Part shown: positions 20,252 through 28,072 of the stretch, one piece after another | How the letters are laid out: the number at the start of each line of letters is the position of its first letter | Numbering within the stretch: position 1 is the first letter of the stretch | From: Chara braunii | Taxonomy: Eukaryota; Streptophyta; Charophyceae; Charales; Characeae | Length of the DNA: 38,153 bases | NCBI GenBank assembly: GCA_003427395.1 | Contig: BFEA01000020.1 | Coordinates: forward strand, 5,508,257 to 5,546,409 | Reading direction: 5' to 3' | Program-made: the position numbers and the translations under genes | Notes under the pieces: model-generated | What the model saw: the letters and a program-made list of their open reading frames with translations, nothing else | Databases searched by the model: none | Told to the model about the DNA's origin: nothing

Positions 20252-20538
20252 GAGTGCGATGGAAAAAAGTTGAGGAAAAGATGGCACATCTGACACAGAA
20301 AACAGATATCACTAAAGAAATCAGTACCTTCTGCGCAGATTGGCTAGGGGGGGAAAGGGGAGGCAGGATGACACATATAGATTGGCCCCGGGAAAGAGGG
20401 AACGAAGGGAGAGGCAATGCACTCGACAACGACTACAAACTCAAGTTTCACGAATGGCTTCAGGTCAATCCCGATATTCCAATGAAGAGTCCAGGGGAGT
20501 TTCCAGACATTCCCCCACGACAGCCACAACGATCGTAG
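20252..20538 (+). pseudogene. LINE E ORF2 C-terminal tail
   Basis: Reads VRWKKVEEKMAHLTQKTDIT then KEISTFCADWLGGERGGRMTH, IDWPRE and LKFHEWLQVNPDIPM, stopping at 20538. This matches the LINE C tail (IKWGSLKEKLQF; NRNWLGGDQGGRLGRVKWEG; LTFNDWSNVDP). All catalytic domains are missing. It is an open 95-codon frame, but only because it is a 5'-truncated copy. It confirms that the WLGG-x-x-GGR tail is a conserved end of ORF2 in this family. Confidence 0.8.
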
Positions 20539-20779
20539 AAATGCAATGGTTCGGGCGAGAGTCAGGAAAGAGCAAAGGCAATGTAGAAACCCCCCCACCT
20601 GCTCAACTAACAACGAAAATGCTTGTCAGCCACGTATAGTAAATGTTCTGCTTAAAGGGCACTAGAGTAGCATGCCTGATCATGTGCCCTTCAGTTTGTT
20701 GAAGAGGTACCCTCTAAGCAGCAGTCATCACAGTATTTCAGGCTCATCAATAAACAAGCTCAAACAAGCTCAATGTAAT
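20252..20779 (+). mobile_element. LINE E, short 3' fragment fused to a repeat's poly(A)
   Basis: Starts at the base after A20 and carries only the ORF2 C-terminal tail plus about 240 bp of 3' sequence. The 3' part has a hairpin AAGGGCAC (20655-20662)/GTGCCCTT (20684-20691) and ends with a short direct repeat AAACAAGCTC before the next GGGACGCTG copy at 20780. LINE 3' hairpins can serve as RT recognition sites; that is an inference here. A repeat-poly(A)-LINE 3' end order is what template switching during target-primed reverse transcription produces. Confidence 0.75.
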
Positions 20780-20890
20780 GGGACGCTGGACCCGTTTTCC
20801 AGCAGGTGAAGCTCCCCACCAATAGATGGAGCCTCCCTGGGAATGCTAGAGGGGTCTGCTCTTATAAGCTCCCCTAGCATCAACCTGGGA
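20780..20890 (+). mobile_element. GGGACGCTG hairpin repeat without poly(A)
   Basis: GGGACGCTGGACCCGTTTTC, core GCTCCCCACCAATAGATGGA, hairpin 3 with arms ATGCTAGAGGGG (20843-20854) and CTCCCCTAGCAT (20869-20880), loop TCTGCTCTTATAAG. Ten or eleven stem positions pair. It runs straight into the 104-bp tandem duplication instead of a poly(A) tail. Confidence 0.85.
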
Positions 20891-20894
20891 AACA

Positions 20895-21102
20895 TACATC
20901 ATGGGTTTTGGGAGGGAGGGGACAGGGGATGGCGGAAGCCACCCCACATCAACTCCATACATACACAATACACCTCACACTGTCATAGCACTGCACAATA
21001 CATCATGGGTTTTGGGAGGGAGGGGACAGGGGGTGGTGGAAGCCACCCCACATCAGTTCCACACTTACACAATACACCTCAAACTCTCACAGCACTGCAC
21101 AA
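20895..21102 (+). repeat. 104-bp tandem duplication
   Basis: Two units at a 104-bp offset (ATGGGTTTTGGGAGGGAGGG at 20901 and 21005), about 90 percent alike by eye. The G-rich part GGGAGGGAGGGGACAGGGG could form a G-quadruplex. No coding signal. About 110 unassigned bases follow, to the next hairpin repeat. Confidence 0.85.
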
Positions 21103-21212
21103 GGCAGCACCCCGGGCAATATGAAGTTGGACAGCAACTAGGGTCTAAGGGTTTATCTTATCAGATACGGCTATAATAATATGTCCATCCATACAAACAA
21201 CCACAATGTTCA

Positions 21213-21337
21213 GGAACCCTGGACCCGGTTTCCAGCAGGTGCTGCTCCCCACCAATAGATGGCGCCTCCCCGATAGTGCTAGTGGTGGCTGCTCTTACCA
21301 GCATCCCTAACATCTGTTCAGGTTGTTCCCCCCCCCC
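21213..21337 (+). mobile_element. GGGACGCTG hairpin repeat cut by assembly gap
   Basis: GGAACCCTGGACCCGGTTTC, core GCTCCCCACCAATAGATGGC, hairpin 3 arms GTGCTAGTGGTG (21276-21287) and CATCCCTAACAT (21302-21313), loop GCTGCTCTTACCAG. The stem pairs with wobble and two mismatches, so it is an older copy. It continues CAGGTTGTT and then a C run at the gap. Confidence 0.8.
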
Positions 21338-21562
21338 NNNNNNNNNNNNNNNNNNNNNNNNNNNNNNNNNNNNNNNNNNNNNNNNNNNNNNNNNNNNNNN
21401 NNNNNNNNNNNNNNNNNNNNNNNNNNNNNNNNNNNNNNNNNNNNNNNNNNNNNNNNNNNNNNNNNNNNNNNNNNNNNNNNNNNNNNNNNNNNNNNNNNNN
21501 NNNNNNNNNNNNNNNNNNNNNNNNNNNNNNNNNNNNNNNNNNNNNNNNNNNNNNNNNNNNNN
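21338..21562. other. assembly gap (225 N)
   Basis: Run of N directly after a C run. The true length is unknown. Confidence 0.99.
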
Positions 21563-21881
21563 GTTCTAGTGGAATATTCATTCTCATTTTGTACATTTGG
21601 TGAGTGGTGTGGCGAGGCTCGATCCATGCTAGGGGGACCTTTTTTTTCAGGTAAACATGGGGGTTACTGCTGATGGGGTTGGTACCTTGCCCCTGTTCAA
21701 GGGTGAGACACGTAAATGGGAACATCATCCGAAAAAAAAATTATTAAAGAAAAAAAACTCAGGGTTTACTCACACTAGGGCTATGTTAAATGCATCTGAC
21801 CACATTTAAGACCCAACCTGGATGTATCCAACCACAATTAGGTCCAGGAATAAGTGAAAAGGTGTTAGTGCGAGTATGCCC
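21563..21881. other. non-coding stretch, nothing recognised
   Basis: AT-rich, with A runs near 21735-21760. No domain, hairpin family member or RNA gene seen. Confidence 0.4.
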
Positions 21882-22020
21882 TTTTTTTTTTTTTTTGAAA
21901 AAAACTCTGCAGGTAATACTAGTTGAGGTGATACGAGCATCCTCAACTAGCATACCTTGTGCATGTCACTCCATCTATTGGTGGGGAGCTACACCTGCTG
22001 GAAACCAGGTCCAGCGTCCC
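21882..22020 (-). mobile_element. GGGACGCTG hairpin repeat with poly(A), minus strand
   Basis: On the minus strand: GGGACGCTGGACCTGGTTTC, core GCTCCCCACCAATAGATGGA, hairpin 3, then an A15 tail (T15 at 21882-21896). Plus-strand arms are AGGTAATACTAGTTGAGG (21911-21928) and CCTCAACTAGCATACCT (21941-21957), about 16 paired positions. Its loop ATGCTCGTATCA is close to that of the 20113 copy although the stems are unrelated. Confidence 0.88.
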
Positions 22021-22249
22021 ATTAGATACAATTTCACAAATTGGTAACTGAGCACTGAGCCTCTTCTCCCAAACATAGGAGCGAGATGATCTTAAAACCA
22101 TCATCCAGGTCAAGATTGACAACAAGGAGGCGACAGGGGGTAATCGCCTCGCCTGTCCCTACCCTCAGAATTGCACACTCTCTAAATTTCTCCTCCCTCA
22201 CCTCTCTCCTCCCTCGCCTCTCTCCTCCCTCCCTCTTCCCCCCCTCCTC

Positions 22250-22290
<41 letters not shown>

Positions 22291-22394
22291 TATTGCCCTA
22301 CTGATCCCCTCCTTACACACTTAAATCTTTACTTCAATAACATCGGCTGCCTAGATCTACCATCGATTCTGTCGGTGAAATCGCCAAACTGGCC
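22021..22394 (+). other. likely 5' UTR of LINE D, CT-rich with C40 run
   Basis: CTCC/CTCT-rich from about 22186, then forty C (22251-22290). LINE D coding sequence follows. LINE 5' ends and GC-rich UTRs can be pyrimidine-rich, but the C40 run may be inflated by assembly. No start of the element can be fixed. Confidence 0.45.
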
Positions 22395-22944
22395 ATGATG
22401 CCACCCTCCCGCCCTCCTCCCTCCTCACAGACTGAGGGAGGGAATAAAAACGAAACACAGATTCCCTCCACCACACAGGGAAAACATCGGGACGCTACCG
22501 CAAGCGCCACCCGCCATCACCCCTCATCGCACCATACAATGCTGGGGGAGAAAAGCGCGAAGGGGAAGAGCGCAGACGACGACAACACAAGGGGGCAGGA
22601 TAAGGCAAGTGGCAAACACGATCTGACGACGCAGTCAACTGTGCACAAAGGCAAAGCGGGTGAAATCGCTGAAATGGCCATGATGCCACCCCCCCGCCCT
22701 CCTCCCTCCTTACAGGTTGAGGGAGAGAATAAACACGAAGCACAGATCCCCTCCACCACACAGGGAAAACATAGGGACGCTACCGCAAGCACCGCCCGCC
22801 ATCACCCCTCATCGCACCATACAATGCTGGGGGAGAAAAGCGTGAAGGGGAAGAGCGCAGATGACGACAACACAAGGGGGCAAGATAAGGCAAGTGGCAA
22901 GCACGATCTGACGACGCAGTCAACTGTGCAGAATGGCAAAGCGG
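22374..22944 (+). repeat. 285-bp tandem duplication inside LINE D ORF1
   Basis: GGTGAAATCGC at 22374 recurs at 22659, and ATGATGCCACC at 22395 recurs at 22680. Both offsets are 285 bp, a multiple of three, so the frame is kept. The units are very similar, hence recent. Confidence 0.9.
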
Positions 22945-23486
22945 AGGAAGGTCAGTATCGTAAAGTCCCTCCGCACAACAGTGCGGACCAGAGGGGCCAC
23001 ACAATGCAACCCTCCCGGAGCACAACATGGGCGGCGGTGGTCAAGGGAGGACCAAACAGAGATCCAAGTGGTAGCCAGGGCGCCCCCCCGCACAATGGTG
23101 CTGACCACAGGGACCACACGGTGCAACCCTCCAGAAGCAGAACATGGGCGGCGGTGATTAAGGAAGGACTGAACACGGATCCGTGCGGAAGCATCCCAGC
23201 ACAACCAGGGGGCACCTCTCTCAACTCTGCGCTCATATCTGACACCAATCCCCCCTTGGGGCTGGATTCAATGCATCCGCTCAGATTCCACTTCGTCCAG
23301 AAACTGCACAGGAAAGCGGCAAGGAAAGTCCAAATAAGAAACAATACATTGTGCCCCGTTTCAATCATCTCCCCTCAAGCTCTGGCTGTGAGGAACCAGG
23401 TGTATGATGAGCACGCCGTCCAGTTCATCTTCCCGCAGGTTGCGCTGGCCGCCCTCCTCAACGACAGACTCAAATGGGTCTTCTGA
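22395..23486 (+). CDS. LINE D ORF1, N-terminal part (to in-frame TGA)
   Basis: A 363-codon frame. It is hydrophilic and Pro/Ser/His/Lys-rich, with two tandem 95-residue units (22395 and 22680, each opening MMPP-x-RPPPS) and two 39-residue units (HN-x-AD-x-R-x-HT...TWAAV, 22974 and 23091). The C-terminal 70 residues (HFVQKLHRKAARKVQIRNNT; AVQFIFPQVALAALL) align loosely with LINE C. TGA at 23484 stops it, but the same frame continues at 23505, so the original protein probably read through this point. The start chosen is the first Met of the open frame. A disordered N-terminus is likely. Confidence 0.7.
   Translation: MMPPSRPPPSSQTEGGNKNETQIPSTTQGKHRDATASATRHHPSSHHTMLGEKSAKGKSADDDNTRGQDKASGKHDLTTQSTVHKGKAGEIAEMAMMPPPRPPPSLQVEGENKHEAQIPSTTQGKHRDATASTARHHPSSHHTMLGEKSVKGKSADDDNTRGQDKASGKHDLTTQSTVQNGKAEEGQYRKVPPHNSADQRGHTMQPSRSTTWAAVVKGGPNRDPSGSQGAPPHNGADHRDHTVQPSRSRTWAAVIKEGLNTDPCGSIPAQPGGTSLNSALISDTNPPLGLDSMHPLRFHFVQKLHRKAARKVQIRNNTLCPVSIISPQALAVRNQVYDEHAVQFIFPQVALAALLNDRLKWVF
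22968..23201 (+). repeat. 117-bp tandem duplication inside LINE D ORF1
   Basis: CCGCACAA(C/T) at 22971 and 23088, offset 117 bp (39 codons). Each unit ends with a TWAAV(V/I)K motif like the SWAQKV of LINE C. It is more diverged than the 285-bp pair. Confidence 0.85.
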
Positions 23487-23504
23487 ATCCCCCGCTCCCA
23501 AAAG

Positions 23505-26345
23505 ATGTCAGCAGCAGATGCAGCAGACCACTTTCTGGTGGAGTCCTCGGGGGTTTCCACGGTTACTGTTTCGAATCCTATTGACAAAAAAAACCTCCTT
23601 CGCCTGCGCAACCCGACTTTCAAGGGAGCGCAGGTGCGGATCCAACAATGGAGACCGGACAAGCCGCTCTCTCCGGACGAGAGACGACTTCAGCTCATGG
23701 CAAATCACTACTGGGTGGAGTTTAGCTTTGCACCGGTCCACATTCAGGGAGAGATCCTTAAACTGATAGAACAAATTGCGCCTATCAAAGGATTCATAAA
23801 TGGTCTCCCCCACTTTCTGGCGAAGAGAGATGACACCCTGCTGATTGCAGTCGATTGGCACCCGGAGGAAAAATTCCCCCTTGTGGATGAATGGCACTAT
23901 CATGCTGAAGGGAAGATGTACATAGTCCCCCTCAGTCACCCTCAGAACCCTTGGTGCCACGTTTGCAAATGTAGAGGACACCTCTACACTGACGATCTCT
24001 GCCCGGCCAACCACAGGAACCTTCCAAGAGGATTGGTCACCCAACACCCCTCGGAAGACTGTACTTGGCTCCCGGATGACAAGCTGCTCAAAGGATGGAT
24101 ATTTAAGACAGACTCCGGGAAAATAACAGGCAAATGGGAGTGGGAGGGAGAAAGCCCTCCTCAACACTGTCCGGAAGGATGGAAACACCCGTCGCAAGAG
24201 CGCCCCCCTGCGAAGGACCCCATCCGGAACCGTCAACAGAAGCATAACTCGCCCACGCCCACCATTACACCGGGAAATACTTCAAAAACACAGGGCGGTC
24301 AAACACCTGTGCCAGGTCATAACCATACATGTATTGGGACGACGGGAGAGCTGCCTAAACACAGACCTGACCCGACTGGAGCACTGATCGACAGACCTGC
24401 AGTGAAGGTGCACCCCGCCCTGTCGAAAGAAGCAGATCCCCTCATGGCTGCCAACAGAATCCGATCCGAGGAACACCGATCTCAACACCCAAATGGGGGA
24501 CAAGACCGTGGAAAGAACCTGACAGTAGAGAGAACAAAGGAAGTCATCCTCATTGAGGATAATGACACAGACGAGGAAGGCCCCCCTTTGCTTCCCCGTC
24601 GGAGGACCGCTGGTCCGACAACAGCTGCTCAACAAACACGAACATCTGCCCAGGGTCGAAATATGTCCCCCTTACAAATTACACTCTCCCAAAATCTTTC
24701 TGAAGGATACCCGGGGCCTGCGAAGTGGAGACAGAAAAACAAAGATCTCCCAAAAACCCGTGGCGCCACAGCTAAACAAGGAAATCAACAGTTGGCCGAC
24801 AAAACTGAGGGAGCGACGGGGATGCCTGGATCCACCCCTCTGCCAGAAGCAGAGGAGAGGGAGAAATCCAAGCCACACACTGTCGCAGTTGTCCCTCTGC
24901 AGATCGGAAGGGAGGGGGAGAACTCCAAGCCAATCGCAACCACACAAACTCCACATGGTCATAGCCCTGAAAGCTATCCAGGAGCCATCAATGCTGCTGC
25001 GAAAAGTGATACTCCACACAGGCTAGGCCCAAAGAATCTTTCTGGGGTCATCATTGTCGCTGCGGGGTCGAACAACAGGGAACCCTCCCCAGGAACGGTC
25101 CTATCGCTGGGGAGGGAGAACTCCAAGCCAAAACCAGCTACAACAACTCCACACAACAACAACCCCGAGATCTGTTCTGGAGCTATCATTGCTGCAACGA
25201 AAATTGACACCCCACACAACCATGGCCCTGCAAACCATTCCGGAGTCAGTATTGGCCCCGAGGGGACGAACAACCAGGAGTCCTCCCCAGGAATCGACCA
25301 AGTACCTTCAGACACACGGCTCCTCATTCCCATAACCGACGCCCGGCAGCGTGATCTGGACCCGGTTGTAAATATATCGCCAGACATACTGGTATACACA
25401 CACGGCTCACACAAACCGGGAATGGATGACAAGCTTCCCTCGGACAGCACCGCCCAAATTCCCATCCACCCCTCTCCGCCTCGGATCCTTCAACCCCCTC
25501 CATCACCCGACAAGAAAGAAGAGCCCACGGGTCTAGAGAAGGTAAAAGTCAAAGTGAAAGGACTGGTGAAGGCAATGGCCCGGTATGGGAAGATAGAGAA
25601 TGCATCTTCAAGAATCAGAGCCCTAATGCAGGGCGGGGAAAACACCGTGGAAGAAGATCAACAGAGGCTCGACCTGCAACCCTCACCTCTGAATCAGATC
25701 GCAGTGGGCCTCCCAACAAAGGGGATAACGGTGACGGACCAAAGAACACAGCTTCATCCGACCACGGTGTCACCCCCCTCCCTCCCTGCTCGAACAGGAG
25801 AAGTACCCAACCAAACCGGTGTCTCCCACTTCAAAGAGATTATCTCGGAGCTGACTGGGGAGACAAAATTCCTCTTTCACGCTCCAAGGGGGCCTCCTTC
25901 TCAAAAGACACGAAGGAGTGCCCTCATACATGAGGAAATCGACGACCGGCAAGAAACGACAGAAGAAGCCTCCCCTAACAAACTAATGACTCAGCAGCAA
26001 ATTACACAGGTGAGGGACGAAGAACTGAGTCCACTGACAAACTTAGACAACAGAACAGGGCTGGTTTCCTCTTGTGACCTCAAGGACCTTCCGATCACGG
26101 ATGTATCGGTCACCATGGGGGAACAATACCTGCAACCCACAGGAGGGGAGATGACGATGGCTCAACCAGGCCTAGCCACGGAAGATCCCCGACCCCAACC
26201 ACTGCAGAGTGAACAATCCCAGGGGGATCAACATCAACCCTGGACCTCAACCACCCCCTACTGGACCAGAGCGCCGTGGAAATGGAAACGGGGTCGCAAC
26301 AAGTTGTGGACCACGAAAACCGCTCGTTCATTCCCCACAGTATGA
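23505..26345 (+). CDS. LINE D ORF1, main part: DUF4283-like, CCHC, long disordered tail
   Basis: A 946-codon frame in phase with the preceding one. Residues about 1-150 match the DUF4283-type region of plant LINE ORF1 (VRIQQWRPDK, HYWVEFSFAPVHI, LAKRDDTLLIAVDW). The CCHC knuckle PWCHVCKCRGHLYTDDLC is encoded at 23955-24002 with x6 before the last Cys. A Pro/Gln/Thr-rich tail follows, with a SUMO-interaction-like motif VILIEDNDTDEE (24543-24578), a 66-residue tandem duplication and SELTGETKFLFHAPRG, also seen in LINE C. The expected role is RNA binding in the LINE RNP. The frame is lost between 26276 and 26345. Confidence 0.8.
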   Translation: MSAADAADHFLVESSGVSTVTVSNPIDKKNLLRLRNPTFKGAQVRIQQWRPDKPLSPDERRLQLMANHYWVEFSFAPVHIQGEILKLIEQIAPIKGFINGLPHFLAKRDDTLLIAVDWHPEEKFPLVDEWHYHAEGKMYIVPLSHPQNPWCHVCKCRGHLYTDDLCPANHRNLPRGLVTQHPSEDCTWLPDDKLLKGWIFKTDSGKITGKWEWEGESPPQHCPEGWKHPSQERPPAKDPIRNRQQKHNSPTPTITPGNTSKTQGGQTPVPGHNHTCIGTTGELPKHRPDPTGALIDRPAVKVHPALSKEADPLMAANRIRSEEHRSQHPNGGQDRGKNLTVERTKEVILIEDNDTDEEGPPLLPRRRTAGPTTAAQQTRTSAQGRNMSPLQITLSQNLSEGYPGPAKWRQKNKDLPKTRGATAKQGNQQLADKTEGATGMPGSTPLPEAEEREKSKPHTVAVVPLQIGREGENSKPIATTQTPHGHSPESYPGAINAAAKSDTPHRLGPKNLSGVIIVAAGSNNREPSPGTVLSLGRENSKPKPATTTPHNNNPEICSGAIIAATKIDTPHNHGPANHSGVSIGPEGTNNQESSPGIDQVPSDTRLLIPITDARQRDLDPVVNISPDILVYTHGSHKPGMDDKLPSDSTAQIPIHPSPPRILQPPPSPDKKEEPTGLEKVKVKVKGLVKAMARYGKIENASSRIRALMQGGENTVEEDQQRLDLQPSPLNQIAVGLPTKGITVTDQRTQLHPTTVSPPSLPARTGEVPNQTGVSHFKEIISELTGETKFLFHAPRGPPSQKTRRSALIHEEIDDRQETTEEASPNKLMTQQQITQVRDEELSPLTNLDNRTGLVSSCDLKDLPITDVSVTMGEQYLQPTGGEMTMAQPGLATEDPRPQPLQSEQSQGDQHQPWTSTTPYWTRAPWKWKRGRNKLWTTKTARSFPTV
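24918..25313 (+). repeat. 198-bp tandem duplication inside LINE D ORF1
   Basis: ENSKP...HS/NPE codons at 24918 recur at 25116 (198 bp, 66 codons, frame kept). Both units share GRE(GE)NSKP, SGAI or PGAI, DTPH and N(R/Q)E-SPG. Confidence 0.8.
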
Positions 26346-26695
26346 AAGTGGACATTGTGCCCTCTGCTGATCCTGCCCCGTCACCTCCCGTGCTCCCTCA
26401 ACACCAGGGCCCGCTGCTACAATGGGCAGCGCAAATCCAACAGTCAGTGGGAATTTCCCCCCAGGGCTACGAGCTAACTGAGACAATGTCCCTGGCACAG
26501 CAACTATCTATGCAAGGGTACAGAATGTGGCAGGCACAGGTAAGGAAAACCTGTGCATGGCTCTACACAGGTCAATCCCTCCACGAGATCTTGGGTCTCA
26601 AAACCCAAATCCCCATGCCCTACCAACAGCCGGGGGGACAGCCACAGGCTGAACTTCCATTAACACAAAGCAACCATGAGTCTGTCAGCCTATAG
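26276..26695 (+). CDS. LINE D ORF1, middle segment after a frameshift
   Basis: A 139-codon frame in a new phase, overlapping the end of the previous frame by 70 bp. It is in phase with the next one. It reads GPLLQWAAQIQQSVGISPQG, AQQLSMQGYRMWQAQVRKTC and LHEILGLKTQIPMPYQQP. TAG at 26693 separates it from the 442-codon frame that starts 12 nt later. Either a true frameshift mutation or programmed shifting in the 26276-26345 overlap would explain the layout. I do not recognise a domain. Confidence 0.55.
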   Translation: MEMETGSQQVVDHENRSFIPHSMKVDIVPSADPAPSPPVLPQHQGPLLQWAAQIQQSVGISPQGYELTETMSLAQQLSMQGYRMWQAQVRKTCAWLYTGQSLHEILGLKTQIPMPYQQPGGQPQAELPLTQSNHESVSL

Positions 26696-26707
26696 TTATC
26701 GGCCCCC

Positions 26708-28036
26708 ATGGAGATTGCAACCATCCAAACGGAGCGTGTGCTGCTCATACAAGGGAATGAAGTGAAGTCCATTTACGAACAACGACACATGGAAGTGGAA
26801 CCCCCCCCTGCCCATCCTCCTGAAGGGGACCGCCTCTCTCAGATAAAGAAAGTAAAACGCAGACTCAAGAAAATAGCGGACTGGGCTCTACAGGACTACT
26901 TGAAACACACTACGATCCAAATGGCTAAAACCCTCCCGGAACATTACCGGGTGACTATAGCCAACTTGGTGGCTACCTGCCCTCCAATGGTTGAGATGGT
27001 GGATGCCTTCCCATCCCTGAACGAGATCGACTGGGCCCATATAGCCCACCTCACCGAAGGAGTGGTGGACAAAGTCATCCGCAGCAGCCTCTTCAAAATA
27101 GGGCCGGAAGAGCCTGCTGCAGACGAAATAAACAACCATGAAAGGGGGGTAGGAGAAGACAAACCTGCTCCTGCCTCCCTCACAGTTGCCCCCCACCATC
27201 ACCCTAGGAGGACCCCCTCGCCTCACCTCCTCTCCCTCATCCCCCCTTCCAATATTCGCTCAGACGAACAAGGCGCGATCGGACGGGCTTTGCAGGTCAC
27301 CCACCCGGGACAGACAGGACAAGGACAGAACTACGCTGTAGCAATTGACCTCCTTTCATCCTCAGAGGAAGAGGAGGGGGGAGATAACTCGGAGGAGGAA
27401 CAGGAGGAGGAGGAGCAGGAGGCGGAGCACGAGGCGGCGAACAACAAGCTTATAAGCACCGACAAAACACCCAGGCTGTATGGCCACTCTGAGGGCGGAC
27501 GAGAAACAAAAACTACCACAAGGGGCAAAATGAAAGACTGGTTAGACATACGAGAATACTGGGATCTCGCGAATTTGAGAGAAACAACTCTACTTATCAT
27601 AGCCAGTCAAGACCAGCACACCAACCATCCGCGCATTGGTCTCCTAAAAATGGAACCACAATATCTTAAGCTGCCAACGGGTCTTTCTCTTCGAGGTTGG
27701 AGAAGAAATCTGGACTGTCAGCAGGTGGCTGCTCTCCTGCAACCGCTGCACGACATGCGGGCCGAAGACATCGCAAAATGTCTCCTCGCTTTAAACACCC
27801 TCCCCTTCCCGCCACAGATACACGTCGTCCGTTGGTACATTACACCTCGACAAGCCCAAGCCAACAAAACCTTACAAGATCAGTTGGAATGGCTCACGGA
27901 GGAAGATTTGCAGCAGATGCCAATAACAAGGTTCAAAACCAGTCAGGTGTGGCTGGCATACCACATCCGACATATCATCGGGGTGATTCTCACACACGGG
28001 CTCATGTCTGTAATGTTGCAGGGACACGGTTACTAG
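26708..28036 (+). CDS. LINE D ORF1, C-terminal conserved region
   Basis: A 442-codon frame. KVKRRLKKIADWALQDYLKH and the following 80 residues align with IADWLLCNLK in LINE C. An acidic stretch AIDLLSSSEEEE and poly-Glu (27338-27460) forms a second SUMO-interaction-like motif. The C-terminal 150 residues (LRETTLLIIASQDQ; AEDIAKCLLALNTLPFPPQI; LTEEDLQQMPITRFKTSQVW) match the segment just before ORF2 in LINE C. Domain identity is unknown. It stops at TAG 28034-28036, and ORF2 starts 36 nt later in the same phase, so ORF2 may be expressed by reinitiation or readthrough. Confidence 0.65.
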   Translation: MEIATIQTERVLLIQGNEVKSIYEQRHMEVEPPPAHPPEGDRLSQIKKVKRRLKKIADWALQDYLKHTTIQMAKTLPEHYRVTIANLVATCPPMVEMVDAFPSLNEIDWAHIAHLTEGVVDKVIRSSLFKIGPEEPAADEINNHERGVGEDKPAPASLTVAPHHHPRRTPSPHLLSLIPPSNIRSDEQGAIGRALQVTHPGQTGQGQNYAVAIDLLSSSEEEEGGDNSEEEQEEEEQEAEHEAANNKLISTDKTPRLYGHSEGGRETKTTTRGKMKDWLDIREYWDLANLRETTLLIIASQDQHTNHPRIGLLKMEPQYLKLPTGLSLRGWRRNLDCQQVAALLQPLHDMRAEDIAKCLLALNTLPFPPQIHVVRWYITPRQAQANKTLQDQLEWLTEEDLQQMPITRFKTSQVWLAYHIRHIIGVILTHGLMSVMLQGHGY

Positions 28037-28072
28037 ACTGCTAAACATGGTTAGTTTCACAGACCGCCCTTC

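Noticed and set aside
22251-22290. C40 run as an i-motif regulatory element
   Set aside because: It lies in CT-rich simple sequence in a short-read assembly; the length is unreliable.
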